NCBI RefSeq assembly: GCF_007666205.1 | Contig: NZ_VDOR01000001.1 | Coordinates: 186,001-250,000, forward strand | Direction: 5' to 3' | Source of the DNA: Kocuria palustris | Lineage (GTDB): Bacteria > Actinomycetota > Actinomycetes > Actinomycetales > Micrococcaceae | DNA: 64,000 nucleotides | Shown: piece by piece, positions 42,039 through 50,755 of the stretch | Layout: the number at the start of each line of letters is the position of its first letter | Position numbering within the stretch: position 1 is the first letter of the stretch | Translations under genes and position numbers: made by a program | The notes under the pieces: model-generated | Databases searched by the model: none | Told to the model about the DNA's origin: nothing | Seen by the model: only the letters and a program-made list of their open reading frames with translations

Positions 42039-43244
42039 TCAGCGGCCGTACCGGTCGGCCAGCTCGATCAGCCGCTCGACCGCGGCCACCGCCCGGCCGC
42101 GGTCCTGGGAGAAGTTCAGCCGCACGCTGTCGGCGTGGTGGGGGCTGAACTCCGCACCGGGGGTGACGACGACGCCCGCCTGGAGCCGCAGCAGCCTCAC
42201 GAACTCCTCCGGCGCGACGCTCAGCGCGGGAAGCCGGGGGAAGAGGTAGCTGCCGGCCTCGGAGGGGCGCACCCGGAAGCCGTCCGCCTGCTCGAACAGC
42301 CTGACCAGGTCGTCGCGGATGGCCTGGTGAGCGCGGATGCGGTCCTCGAGCCAGCCGTCGGGCTCGTCGAACCAGGTCCGCAGGACCGCCTGGCTGTAGC
42401 CCGGTGCGCGCAGGGAGACGATCGCCTGCGCCTGCTCCATCCGCGCGATGATCTCGGCCGAGCCGAAGGCGACCCCCAGCCGGTAGCCGCTCAGCGACTC
42501 GGTCTTGGAGGGCCCCATGATCGTCACGCAGTTCGCGGCATCGATCCCGGCGGCCCGCAGGTGGGTGTACTCGGTGCCGGGGTAGAGCAGCCGCGAGTAC
42601 AGCTGGTCCACGATCACCGTTGCACCGTGCCGATCGGCGAGCTCCGCGACTGCGCGCACCTGCTCGGCGGTCAGCACCGCGCCCGTCGGGTTGCTGGGGT
42701 TGGAGATGATCAGCGTGCGCGCTCCGACCCGGAAGGCCTCCTCGAGCCGGCCGAGGTCCAGCTGAGCGGGGCCGTCGTGCTCGTAGGCCAGGCGCACGGG
42801 CCGCACCTGCCCGCCGAAGAACTCCACGAGCTTGCGGTTGGCGAAGTAGTCCGGCTGGACGACGGCCACCTGATCGCCCGTTCCCACGAGTGCTGCGATC
42901 GCGAGGAACAGCGCCCCCTGCGTGCCCGGGGTGATGATGAGCTCGGACCCCGGCTCCACCGGCGCCCCCGTGAATCGCGCGAGGCGATCCGCCACGAGCT
43001 CCCGCAGCTCCGGGCGGCCCTTGTACTCGGTGTAGGCCTGCGCGCCGCCCTCCTCGACGCCGGCGCGGAAGACCTCGAAGGATCCGGGCGTCGGGGTGAA
43101 GGCGTCGACGTCGCCGTGGGAGAAGTCCACCGGCTCACCCGGCAGGTCCTGCCCGACCCGCAGGTCCTCGGCGGGGGCGGTGCCCGGCTGCCCGGGGGCG
43201 GACCCGACGCCGAGGGCCGCGAATCTCTGCTGCACGGATGTCAT
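42039..43244 (-). CDS. Class I/II PLP aminotransferase
   Basis: A 401-residue aspartate-aminotransferase-fold enzyme. NPSNPTGAVL, VDQLYSRLLY and MGPSKTESLSGYRLGVAFG, with the PLP lysine in SKTE, are seen; the final RLNFSQD contains the carboxylate-binding Arg. The N-terminal 35 residues are longer than in most relatives. The start at MTSVQQRF is 7 nt after TAGGAT (complement of 43252-43257), so the transcript is probably leaderless. Substrate not predictable. It is divergent from the DUF262 gene. Confidence 0.87.
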   Translation of the reverse strand: MTSVQQRFAALGVGSAPGQPGTAPAEDLRVGQDLPGEPVDFSHGDVDAFTPTPGSFEVFRAGVEEGGAQAYTEYKGRPELRELVADRLARFTGAPVEPGSELIITPGTQGALFLAIAALVGTGDQVAVVQPDYFANRKLVEFFGGQVRPVRLAYEHDGPAQLDLGRLEEAFRVGARTLIISNPSNPTGAVLTAEQVRAVAELADRHGATVIVDQLYSRLLYPGTEYTHLRAAGIDAANCVTIMGPSKTESLSGYRLGVAFGSAEIIARMEQAQAIVSLRAPGYSQAVLRTWFDEPDGWLEDRIRAHQAIRDDLVRLFEQADGFRVRPSEAGSYLFPRLPALSVAPEEFVRLLRLQAGVVVTPGAEFSPHHADSVRLNFSQDRGRAVAAVERLIELADRYGR

Positions 43245-43486
43245 GGCCCGGATCCTACGGAAGGACGGCACCGCGCGCCCAGGCCCCCGGGGCGGGGTCC
43301 GCCGTCTGACCCGGGGGAGCAGACCCACGGCGAGATGAAGCGCGGGATCAAGAACCGCCATATCCGACTCGCAGCCCTGGAGGGGTCCGGCAGCACATGC
43401 AACGTCGCCGCGCGCCCTCTGGGGCAGACTGACGTTCTGGCGGCAAGACATCCCCCGATCTCCGACCCCCCCCCGAAGGAGCACCG

Positions 43487-45268
43487 ATGGGTTTCCAGAC
43501 CCCGAAGTACGACCTGATCGAGCTGATCCGCGATGCCCAGGACGGCAGGATCCAGCTGCCGGATTTCCAGCGCGGCTACGTCTGGGATGACGAGAGGGTT
43601 CGTCAGCTGCTCGTCACCGTCGCCGTCGGCCACCCGATGGGCGTTCTCCTGGTGCTCCAGACCGGGAGCCGCTCAGTCCGCTTCGAGTCGAAGCCGATCG
43701 AATCGACGACCCCGGCAGAAGGGACCGAACCGGATCTCCTGGTCCTCGACGGACAGCAGCGCCTCACCTCCCTCACGCAGGCCCTCAGCGGTCACGGCAT
43801 CGTGAAGACGAAGGACGATGGCGACAGGCGGTACTACATCAAGGTCGCCGATGCCCTGGCCCATCCCCAGAACATCGACGAGGCCATCGTCTCTCTCCCG
43901 GCCTCCGGCCTGCTGCGCACCAACTTCGACCGCGATGTGGAGCTCGACGTCTCCACCCGTCAGAAGGAGATCGCCGAGGGCTATCTCCCCGTGACCGAGG
44001 TCTTCAGCAAGGAGGGAGCCACACAGTGGGTCTTCGCATGGGCGCAGGAGCATGACCGCGTCAATGACTTCCCCCAGTTCCTGGGCCTGATCAACGAGCC
44101 GATGCGCGGGTACGAGATCCCTGCCATCCTTCTCGACAAGGAGACCACGGTCGAAGCCGTGACCACCGTCTTCGAGAAGGTGAATCAGGGCGGTGTGAAG
44201 CTGACAGTCTTCGAGCTGCTCACCGCCAAGTTCGCCGGCGACAGAGGCTACTTCGACAGACAAGGGCATGCTTTCCGGCTCCGCAGTGATTGGGAGGAGG
44301 TTCGCGAGACCCTCGATGCGTATCGTGTGCTCGAAACCTTCGATAACGACGACTTCCTGCAAGCCGTGACGCTGGTCGCAAGTCTCCATGGCAGCACCGC
44401 GACCACCGCTCGCAAGGAAGACGTCCTCAAGCTGCAGCTGAGCTCCTACCTCGAGTGGTCGCCGAAGATCACTGAGGGGCTGGTCTGGGCGGCGAAGTTC
44501 CTCGACGGCGAGCATATCCATACCGCCGCCGACCTCCCTTACCCGAAGCAGATCGTCCCCCTCGCGGTCCTGCGCGTGGTTCTCGGCGAGAGAATCGATG
44601 CCTACGGCGTCCACAGCCGGGTCCGGCAATGGTTCTGGAGCGGGATCTTCGGCGAGCTGTACGGCGGCGCGATCGAGACCCGGTTCGCTCGCGATGTCGA
44701 GCAAGTGCCCTCCTGGGCCTCGGGGGACGCCGACGCGGTCGTTCCCCGCACCGTCGAGGAGTCCTACTTCAATCAATCTCGCCTGCACAGTCTCCGAACG
44801 CGGAACTCTGCTGCATACAAGGGGCTCTACGCGCTGCTGATGTCCGAGGAGTGCAAGGACTGGGTCTTTAACCAGTCCTTCGACCGCGCCCATTATCTGG
44901 AGCTGCGTGTGGACATCCATCACATCTTCCCGAAGGCCTGGTGCCACAAGAACGAGATCCCCTGGGAACAGCGAGAGAGCATCGTCAACAAGACACCGCT
45001 GGCGCGGACGACCAACATCAAGCTCTCCGGCAATGCGCCCAGCACGTACCGGAAGACCATCGAACGCGAGAGCCAAGCGCCTTCCGCACTCATCGACCAG
45101 GTCGTCTCCGAGCATCAGATCGACACCGACAGGCTGTGGGCGGACGACTTCCAGGGGTTCTTCGCAGCGCGACGAGAAGCGCTGTCCGCGCTGATCGAGA
45201 AGGCGACAGGGAAGCCGGTGACGAGAGACATCGCCGCGGAGACGGAAGACAGCGCCGCGGGCGTCTGA
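43487..45268 (+). CDS. GmrSD-like DUF262 / HNH nuclease protein
   Basis: A 593-residue single-chain relative of GmrSD (type IV restriction). The N-terminal DUF262 (GmrS-like) domain shows QLPDFQRGYVWD (23-34) and the NTPase/nuclease-type motif LVLDGQQRLTSL (85-96). The C-terminal part carries a DUF1524-like HNH nuclease: VDIHHIFPKAW (475-485), followed by NKTPLARTTNIKLSGNAPSTY. GmrSD cuts phage DNA with modified cytosines. The ATG follows GAAGGAG. It stands alone between metabolic genes, has fewer GC-rich codons than its neighbours and is probably acquired. Defence role is inferred from the family. Confidence 0.83.
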   Translation: MGFQTPKYDLIELIRDAQDGRIQLPDFQRGYVWDDERVRQLLVTVAVGHPMGVLLVLQTGSRSVRFESKPIESTTPAEGTEPDLLVLDGQQRLTSLTQALSGHGIVKTKDDGDRRYYIKVADALAHPQNIDEAIVSLPASGLLRTNFDRDVELDVSTRQKEIAEGYLPVTEVFSKEGATQWVFAWAQEHDRVNDFPQFLGLINEPMRGYEIPAILLDKETTVEAVTTVFEKVNQGGVKLTVFELLTAKFAGDRGYFDRQGHAFRLRSDWEEVRETLDAYRVLETFDNDDFLQAVTLVASLHGSTATTARKEDVLKLQLSSYLEWSPKITEGLVWAAKFLDGEHIHTAADLPYPKQIVPLAVLRVVLGERIDAYGVHSRVRQWFWSGIFGELYGGAIETRFARDVEQVPSWASGDADAVVPRTVEESYFNQSRLHSLRTRNSAAYKGLYALLMSEECKDWVFNQSFDRAHYLELRVDIHHIFPKAWCHKNEIPWEQRESIVNKTPLARTTNIKLSGNAPSTYRKTIERESQAPSALIDQVVSEHQIDTDRLWADDFQGFFAARREALSALIEKATGKPVTRDIAAETEDSAAGV

Positions 45269-45436
45269 CCCCGCAGGCGCGGCCACCTCGAGCTCGTGCG
45301 GTGGAGTCGGCCTCCGCCCAGTGCCCCATCGATTCTCCGCCGGACGGATGTGAGCACCCCACCTGAGCCCTGCGCTCGGACCGCGTTGAGCGGTCGCCCC
45401 GTGCCGACGCTCGGACATGTACCACGGAGAAAAAGA

Positions 45437-45465
45437 TTGCGGCACCGAGGGTCGCTCTGTAACGT
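45437..45465 (+). promoter_or_regulatory. Possible promoter of the APC permease gene
   Basis: TTGCGG (45437-45442), a 17-nt spacer and TAACGT (45460-45465) resemble a sigA-type promoter, giving a leader of about 90 nt before the start at 45563. The 294-nt gap 45269-45562 otherwise shows no gene. Confidence 0.45.
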
Positions 45466-45562
45466 GCATCACACACAGTCGCCCCTTCTCCACAGCCGGC
45501 CATCGGCGCCCGACCTGCCCCCCGCAGGCCCGGCGCCCGGGGCGGCGGAAAGCCCGATCCCG

Positions 45563-47029
45563 ATGGCACAGGAACCCGTCCGGCCCGTGAGCCCGCAGGA
45601 GGGCTCGTCCACGCCCTCGTCGCCCCGGGAGCTCGCAGGCCGCCTGCGCACCCCCGAGGTCGCCGCCATCTCGGTGGGCTTCATGGGCCCCGTGATGGCC
45701 ATGAGCCTCAACGGGATCGGGGTGGCCGGGCTGGTGGGCCCGAGCGTCCCCTTCACGTTCCTGGTCTCGTTCCTCGGGACCATGCTCGTGGCCTATGCGT
45801 TCATCCGCCTGACCGGCTACGTGACGCACGCCGGGTCGGTCTACGCCCTCTCGGGAGTGACGCTGGGTGCGCGAGCCGGCTTCTTCGGCGGCTTCGCATT
45901 GCTGGGGACCTACCTGTTCTTCGCGGTGTGCATCGCCGGCGCCTGCGCGGTCTTCTTCCAGGCCATGGTCGCCGAGCTCGGCCTCCCGTTCGCCGACGGT
46001 CTGTGGATCCTGGTCCCCGTGGTGGTCGGGGTGCTCGTCCTGCTGCTGAACCTGCGCGAATCGGCGGTCACGGCCCGGACCCTGCTGGCCATCGGCATGG
46101 CCGGCATCCTGGTGATGCTGATCCTCGGCGTCGTGATCGTGGTCCGCGTGGCCATCGGCAGCGCCCCGGTCTCGACCGGCCTGGATCTCTCCACGCTGCT
46201 GCCGGGTCAGGCGCCGCTGTCGGCCATCATGACCGCCTCCGTCTTCGGCTTCCTGTCCTGGGCCGGCTTCGAGTCGGGCACGTCGCTGTCCGAGGAGGCC
46301 AAGGAGCCCAAGCGGACCATTCCCCGTGCGCTGGGGGCCGCGGTGATCCTGGCCGGGCTGATCTACACGTTCATGATGTTCGCCCAGACGGTCGGATTCG
46401 GCACCGACGAGGAGGGGGTCGCCGCCTTCGCGGGGGCCTCGTCCACACTCACCACGCTGTCGTCGACCTACATCGGCCCGTGGTTCGCGGTGCTGATCTC
46501 CGTGATCGCCTTCCTGGTGGCCTTCGCCTCGCTGCTCTCCTCGACGGCCGCGGCGGCGCGCCTGCTCTTCGCCCTGGCCCGCGACGGCTTCGGCCCCTCC
46601 GCGTTCGCGCGGACGAGCCCGCGCACGGGCGTCCCGGGCCCCGCCGTCGTCTTCGTCGTGGCCTTCACCGTGGTGGTCGCGTGCCTGACCGGGCTCCTGG
46701 GCGCGGGCTCCGTCGACGTCTACTACTGGTACGCCACGATCGCGACCCTCTGCATGGTGGTCGCCTACGGGATGACCAGCGTGGGCATCATCCGCTTCAT
46801 CCTGCACCCCGGCAGCACGATCCCGCGCTGGGAGCTCGTGCTGCCGGTGCTCGGACTGGCCTACCTGATCTTCGTCTACGTGGTGCAGGTCATCGGCCAG
46901 GAGGCGCCGTACACCTGGTTCCCCTGGATGGCGGGCGCCTGGTGCCTGATCGGGCTCATCATCGTGATCACCCGCCCGGCCCTGGCCGAGCGCATCGGCC
47001 GGCGCATGACGGTCGAGGACCTGGGCTGA
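45563..47029 (+). CDS. APC-family amino acid/amine permease
   Basis: A 488-residue APC-superfamily permease with about 12 helices: VAAISVGFMGPVMAMSLNGIGVAGLVG, GYVTHAGSVYALSGVTLGARAGFFGGF, SWAGFESGTSLSEEAKEPKRTIPRA and the later LLSSTAAAARLLFALARDGFGPSAFAR. The first helix keeps the Gly-rich unwound section for binding the amino group. The ATG (MAQEPVRP) is the best start but has a weak ribosome site. It is convergent, with a 12-nt gap, to the aminotransferase-hydrolase-ligase operon and probably supplies its substrate; this is inference. Confidence 0.85.
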   Translation: MAQEPVRPVSPQEGSSTPSSPRELAGRLRTPEVAAISVGFMGPVMAMSLNGIGVAGLVGPSVPFTFLVSFLGTMLVAYAFIRLTGYVTHAGSVYALSGVTLGARAGFFGGFALLGTYLFFAVCIAGACAVFFQAMVAELGLPFADGLWILVPVVVGVLVLLLNLRESAVTARTLLAIGMAGILVMLILGVVIVVRVAIGSAPVSTGLDLSTLLPGQAPLSAIMTASVFGFLSWAGFESGTSLSEEAKEPKRTIPRALGAAVILAGLIYTFMMFAQTVGFGTDEEGVAAFAGASSTLTTLSSTYIGPWFAVLISVIAFLVAFASLLSSTAAAARLLFALARDGFGPSAFARTSPRTGVPGPAVVFVVAFTVVVACLTGLLGAGSVDVYYWYATIATLCMVVAYGMTSVGIIRFILHPGSTIPRWELVLPVLGLAYLIFVYVVQVIGQEAPYTWFPWMAGAWCLIGLIIVITRPALAERIGRRMTVEDLG

Positions 47030-47041
47030 CCCCGGCGGGTC

Positions 47042-48352
47042 TCACCAGCCGCCGAACTCGGCGGCCGCCTGCAGGTCCACGCGACCGGCGTCGACGTCCG
47101 CGACGGCCTCCCCCAGGATCTCGACGCCCCGCAGGAGCTGGTCCCGGGAGATCGTGAGGGCGGGCGTGAGCTCGATGATGTTGGACTCCGGACCCACCGG
47201 ATAGGCCACTGCGCCCAGCTCGAACGCGCGATGCACCGCGGCAGCCGTCTCGGGCCCGGCTGCCGAGCCATCCGGGCGCCGCAGCTCGATCCCCGCCACG
47301 ATGCCGCGGCTGCGCACGTCGTGGACCAGGGCACAGCGCCGAGCGAGAGCCGCGAGCGCAGTAGAGAGCTCCTGCCCCAGATGCGCCGCCTGCTCCGGCA
47401 GCCGCTGCGCCGCCACGACGTCCAGCACGGCGAGCCCTGCCGCGGCGCACACCGGGTTCCCCGCCAGGGTCAGCAGGGAGGCGCCGGGGGCCGCGGCCCA
47501 CACCTCCCGGGGCGCGATGGCCGCCGACAGCGGCATCCCGCCGCCCAGCCCCTTGCCCAGGGTGACGACGTCGGCGACCACCCCGTCGCACCCGCTGGCC
47601 AGCAGGGAGCCGGTCCGGCCCATGCCCACCTTGACCTCGTCGACCATCAGCAGCGTCCCGGTGCGGTCGCAGGCCTCCCGCAGCGCGGGCAGGAAGTCCG
47701 ACGGCGGGATGATGAGACCGCCGTCGGCCATGATCGGCTCGACCACCACGGCCGCGAAGCGCTCGGTCTCGAGCGCGGCGACGGCGGCAGCGGCGTCGCC
47801 GTACGGGACCTGCTCGACCCCTCCGTCCAGGGGCACGCCGTCCGCTGCGTAGAAGCCGGAGGCGTGCTGCGCCGGGCCGAGGCCGCCGTGGTACGAGTTC
47901 TCGAAGACCAGGATCCCGGGGCGGTCGGACCAGGCGCGGACGGCCCGCAGGGCGGCGGAGTTGGCGTCGGATCCGGTCAGCCCCAGGTGCACGGCGCACG
48001 GGCCGAGAGAGCCGCCCAGGGGCACCGACTCGAGCAGGCGCTCCGCCAGCCGCGTGCTCGTGGGGTTGGCGGCCGAGAGGACGCCCACGCCGGGCATCCG
48101 CGCAGCCTCCGCCGCCACGGCCTCCGCGACCTGCGGATGGGCATAGCCCACGGCCGCCGCGCCCCACCCCGCCGAGAGATCGATCAGCTCCCGGCCCGCC
48201 GGAGTGCGCAGCACGCTGCCGCTCGCGGAGTCGACCTCCAGCGGGAAGAAGCGGAGGTGCTCCGAGACCGCGATGGCCGCGGCGTCGCGCGCGTAGAGGG
48301 TTCCCTCCTCCCCCGCCGCATCGGGGGTCCAGTCGGTCCTGCTGCGCGTCAT
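47042..48352 (-). CDS. Class III PLP aminotransferase
   Basis: A 436-residue omega-type aminotransferase. It has SGWGAAAVGYAHPQVAEAV, LTGSDANSAALRAVRAW, VVVEPIMADGGLIIP, LMVDEVKVGMGRTG and TLGKGLGGGMPLSAAI with the PLP lysine. Class III enzymes act on 4-aminobutyrate, ornithine, diamines or beta-amino acids. The usual DEVQ is DEVK here. It is the last gene of the operon GS-like ligase, amidohydrolase, M20 hydrolase, aminotransferase, spaced 31 nt from the previous gene. Likely role: removing an amino group from a scavenged amine or amino acid. Confidence 0.88.
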   Translation of the reverse strand: MTRSRTDWTPDAAGEEGTLYARDAAAIAVSEHLRFFPLEVDSASGSVLRTPAGRELIDLSAGWGAAAVGYAHPQVAEAVAAEAARMPGVGVLSAANPTSTRLAERLLESVPLGGSLGPCAVHLGLTGSDANSAALRAVRAWSDRPGILVFENSYHGGLGPAQHASGFYAADGVPLDGGVEQVPYGDAAAAVAALETERFAAVVVEPIMADGGLIIPPSDFLPALREACDRTGTLLMVDEVKVGMGRTGSLLASGCDGVVADVVTLGKGLGGGMPLSAAIAPREVWAAAPGASLLTLAGNPVCAAAGLAVLDVVAAQRLPEQAAHLGQELSTALAALARRCALVHDVRSRGIVAGIELRRPDGSAAGPETAAAVHRAFELGAVAYPVGPESNIIELTPALTISRDQLLRGVEILGEAVADVDAGRVDLQAAAEFGGW

Positions 48353-48383
48353 GGCTGCTCCTCTCGGGGCCCGCGGCCCGCTG

Positions 48384-49553
48384 TCAGTCGGCCGTCGAGT
48401 CGGCCTCGATCATCTCGGCGCCGGCGAGATACCCGGCGCACATGGCCTGGGCCACCTGGCGGACGTCGTCGTCGCCCGGCAGGAAGTCGCTCGTGTGCAG
48501 GCCGCCGACGGCCCCGGTGCCCACGAACATCATGAGAGCCGGGATGCGCTCCCCGTAGAAGGAGAAGTCGTCGGAGCCCAGCGAGCGCAGGGTGTCCGAG
48601 ATCGAGAACCCCCGGCCCTCCAGATGCGGACGCGTCAGCTCCGTGAGCTCCGGGTGGTTGTCCAGGACCGGCTCTCCCGGGGTGATCGTCACCTCCGCGC
48701 GGCACCCGTACGCGCCGGCCACGCCCGAGGCGACGATCGAGAGCTGCTCCCGCAGCAGGTGCCGCGTCTCCGGGTCCAGGGCCCGCAGCGTGCCCCGGGC
48801 GCGGGCGGTGCCGGGGATGACGTTGGCGGCCTCGCCCGCGACGATGGAGGAGACCCCCAGCACGGCCGAGCGCATGGGATCGACCATGCGGCTCACGACC
48901 GCCTGCAGCGCCACGACCACCTGGGCAGTGGTCAGGACCGGATCCACCGCCAGGTGCGGGTAGGCGGCGTGGCCGGGCGTGCCGGCGACCTCCAGGACGA
49001 ACTCGTCGGAGGCCGCGTTGACGCCTCCGGGGACGCAGGCCACCTGCTGATGGGCCAGCGTCGGCTGGATGTGCGCGCCGACCATCGCGGCGCACTCCTG
49101 GTCCGCCAGCACCCCGGCGGCCATGATGTCCTCGGCCCCCGACGGGTAGGTCTCCTCCCGCGGCTGGAGCACGGCCAGCAGCGGATGCGGGGCCCCGATC
49201 TCGTCGACGGCCCTCGCCAGCGCGACCAGCGCGGCCATGTGGACGTCGTGCGCGCAGGCGTGCATGACCCCGGAGGCGGTCGACGCCCACTCGACCCCGG
49301 TGGTCTCGTGGATCGGCAGCGCATCCATCTCCCCCCGCACGCCGATGGCGGGCCCGCGGCCGCCGAGCCGGAGCACCGCCCCGGTCTGCGCCGCATCGGT
49401 CCTGCGCATGCCGGGCGGAAGGGCCGCGATGACCGCGTCCCGCGTGGGGGCCTCCTCCCCGGACAGGTCGGGGTTCCGGTGCAGCTCATGCCGCAGCTGC
49501 ACGGCCGAGGGCAGATGGCGTTCCAGCGCGTCCCACAGGGGTGCGGAGTCCAT
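48384..49553 (-). CDS. M20-family amidohydrolase (HipO/IAA-hydrolase type)
   Basis: A 389-residue M20D metallo-amidohydrolase. HELHRNPDLSGEE, RGEMDALPIHETTGVEWAS, HACAHDVHMAALVALARAV (the usual HACGHD with Ala for Gly) and LQPREETYPSGAEDIM supply the di-metal site; LHTSDFLPG gives the late His. The family cleaves N-acyl or amide bonds of amino acids, such as hippurate or gamma-glutamyl conjugates. It lies 29 nt after the FluG-like amidohydrolase. Its place beside a GS-like ligase suggests hydrolysis of an amide or gamma-glutamyl intermediate; unproven. Confidence 0.87.
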   Translation of the reverse strand: MDSAPLWDALERHLPSAVQLRHELHRNPDLSGEEAPTRDAVIAALPPGMRRTDAAQTGAVLRLGGRGPAIGVRGEMDALPIHETTGVEWASTASGVMHACAHDVHMAALVALARAVDEIGAPHPLLAVLQPREETYPSGAEDIMAAGVLADQECAAMVGAHIQPTLAHQQVACVPGGVNAASDEFVLEVAGTPGHAAYPHLAVDPVLTTAQVVVALQAVVSRMVDPMRSAVLGVSSIVAGEAANVIPGTARARGTLRALDPETRHLLREQLSIVASGVAGAYGCRAEVTITPGEPVLDNHPELTELTRPHLEGRGFSISDTLRSLGSDDFSFYGERIPALMMFVGTGAVGGLHTSDFLPGDDDVRQVAQAMCAGYLAGAEMIEADSTAD

Positions 49554-49582
49554 AGGGTCGGTGCGCTCCTCTCAGGGGCGGG

Positions 49583-50755
49583 TCAGGTCTGGGCGGGCCG
49601 ATCCAGTCGGTAGACGCGGCGTGCGTTGTCCCGGCCGATCATGCGCAGGATGCGCTCGGGCTCGTCCCGGGGCCAGTCTCCCTGCTCCACCCACTGCGCC
49701 ATGACCGCTGCGGTCGCGCGGCGCCACAGCACGGAGCCCAGGTAGTGCAGCTCGGGAGGCCCCCAGGCATCCGAGGAGTACAGCAGCTTGCTGAACGGCG
49801 TGAGCTCCATCGACTCGGAGACGATCTGCCGGCTGGCAGCGCCCGAGTAGTTGATGCTCAGGCCCACATCGCAGTAGACGTGCGGGAAGACCTGGGCCAG
49901 GTATCCCGCGTGGCGGTGGAACGGATAGCAGTGCAGGAGCATGATGCTGCTGCCCGAGCCCTCGACGTCGCGCAGCCAGCTCGTCAGCAGCAGCGGATCG
50001 CAGCGATGCAGGTCGAGGTCGGGATCGCCGTAGCCGCAGTGCAGCTGCAGCGGCAGCCCGGTGTCGCAGGCGACGTAGAGCAGCCAGCGCAGCAGGACGG
50101 GGTCCTCGACGCGCAGCCCCTCGGCCGGGGACGGCTGCGCGAGCCAGTCGCGTGCGGCCGCCAGGATCTCCTCGGGCCCGGGACGTCGGGGCTCGAAGTC
50201 GAAGCCGAAGCGATACGCGATGATCGACTTCCAGCCCGCGGCGCTCTCGGCCGCCCGGTCGACGGCCGCCTCGAAGCGCTCCTGCAGGTCCTCCGGGGAG
50301 CTCTCGGCGGCCACGTGCTCGAGCAGGGCCTCCAGGCGCACGATCTCGTGGGTGCGTCCGCTCAGGCGCGACTGCATCTGCTCGGCGCTCCAGATGGCGT
50401 CCGTGCCGAATCCGGTGTCCACGACCCAGTCGGAGACGCCGGCGCCGTCCAGGAAGAGCTCGGCGAGCTCCTGCGCGGAGTGCTCGGCCCGCCGCGCGAC
50501 GTACTCCTCGGCCGTCGCGCCGGGGGCGAGCCCCAGCAGCGACGCGCAGTGCTGGCGGAGTGCGAAGCCCACCTGGGAGTCGAAGACCGTGGTCCCCTCG
50601 GGGATCGGCCGGTCGGACTCCGTCAGGAGCATCTCCAGCTCCGAGCGTCCGACGTCGCCGGACAGCGGCCCGTGGACGTGGTGGTCCACGAGCCGCACCT
50701 GCTCGGCGGCCTCCCGGATGGGCTGAGTCCGTGCGCTCGGGTCCTCAGTACGCAT
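49583..50755 (-). CDS. Amidohydrolase family protein (FluG/NodGS N-terminal half-like)
   Basis: A 390-residue TIM-barrel amidohydrolase. RLVDHHVHGPLS near the N-terminus gives the first metal His pair; LPLQLHCGYGDPDLDL, IMLLHCYPFHRHAGYLAQVFPHVYCDVGLS and LLYSSDAWGPPELHYLGSVLWRR match the amidohydrolase 2 domain that forms the N-terminal half of FluG/NodGS. Here it is a separate gene that overlaps the glutamine synthetase-like ligase by 11 nt, so the two are coupled and may interact. The reaction is unknown; metal-dependent hydrolysis or lyase activity on an aromatic or amide compound is plausible. Confidence 0.83.
   Translation of the reverse strand: MRTEDPSARTQPIREAAEQVRLVDHHVHGPLSGDVGRSELEMLLTESDRPIPEGTTVFDSQVGFALRQHCASLLGLAPGATAEEYVARRAEHSAQELAELFLDGAGVSDWVVDTGFGTDAIWSAEQMQSRLSGRTHEIVRLEALLEHVAAESSPEDLQERFEAAVDRAAESAAGWKSIIAYRFGFDFEPRRPGPEEILAAARDWLAQPSPAEGLRVEDPVLLRWLLYVACDTGLPLQLHCGYGDPDLDLHRCDPLLLTSWLRDVEGSGSSIMLLHCYPFHRHAGYLAQVFPHVYCDVGLSINYSGAASRQIVSESMELTPFSKLLYSSDAWGPPELHYLGSVLWRRATAAVMAQWVEQGDWPRDEPERILRMIGRDNARRVYRLDRPAQT

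Noticed and set aside
43673-46807. A 1044-residue open frame on the minus strand
   Set aside because: It is antisense to the DUF262 gene and the APC permease, with the same shadow composition and no recognisable motif.
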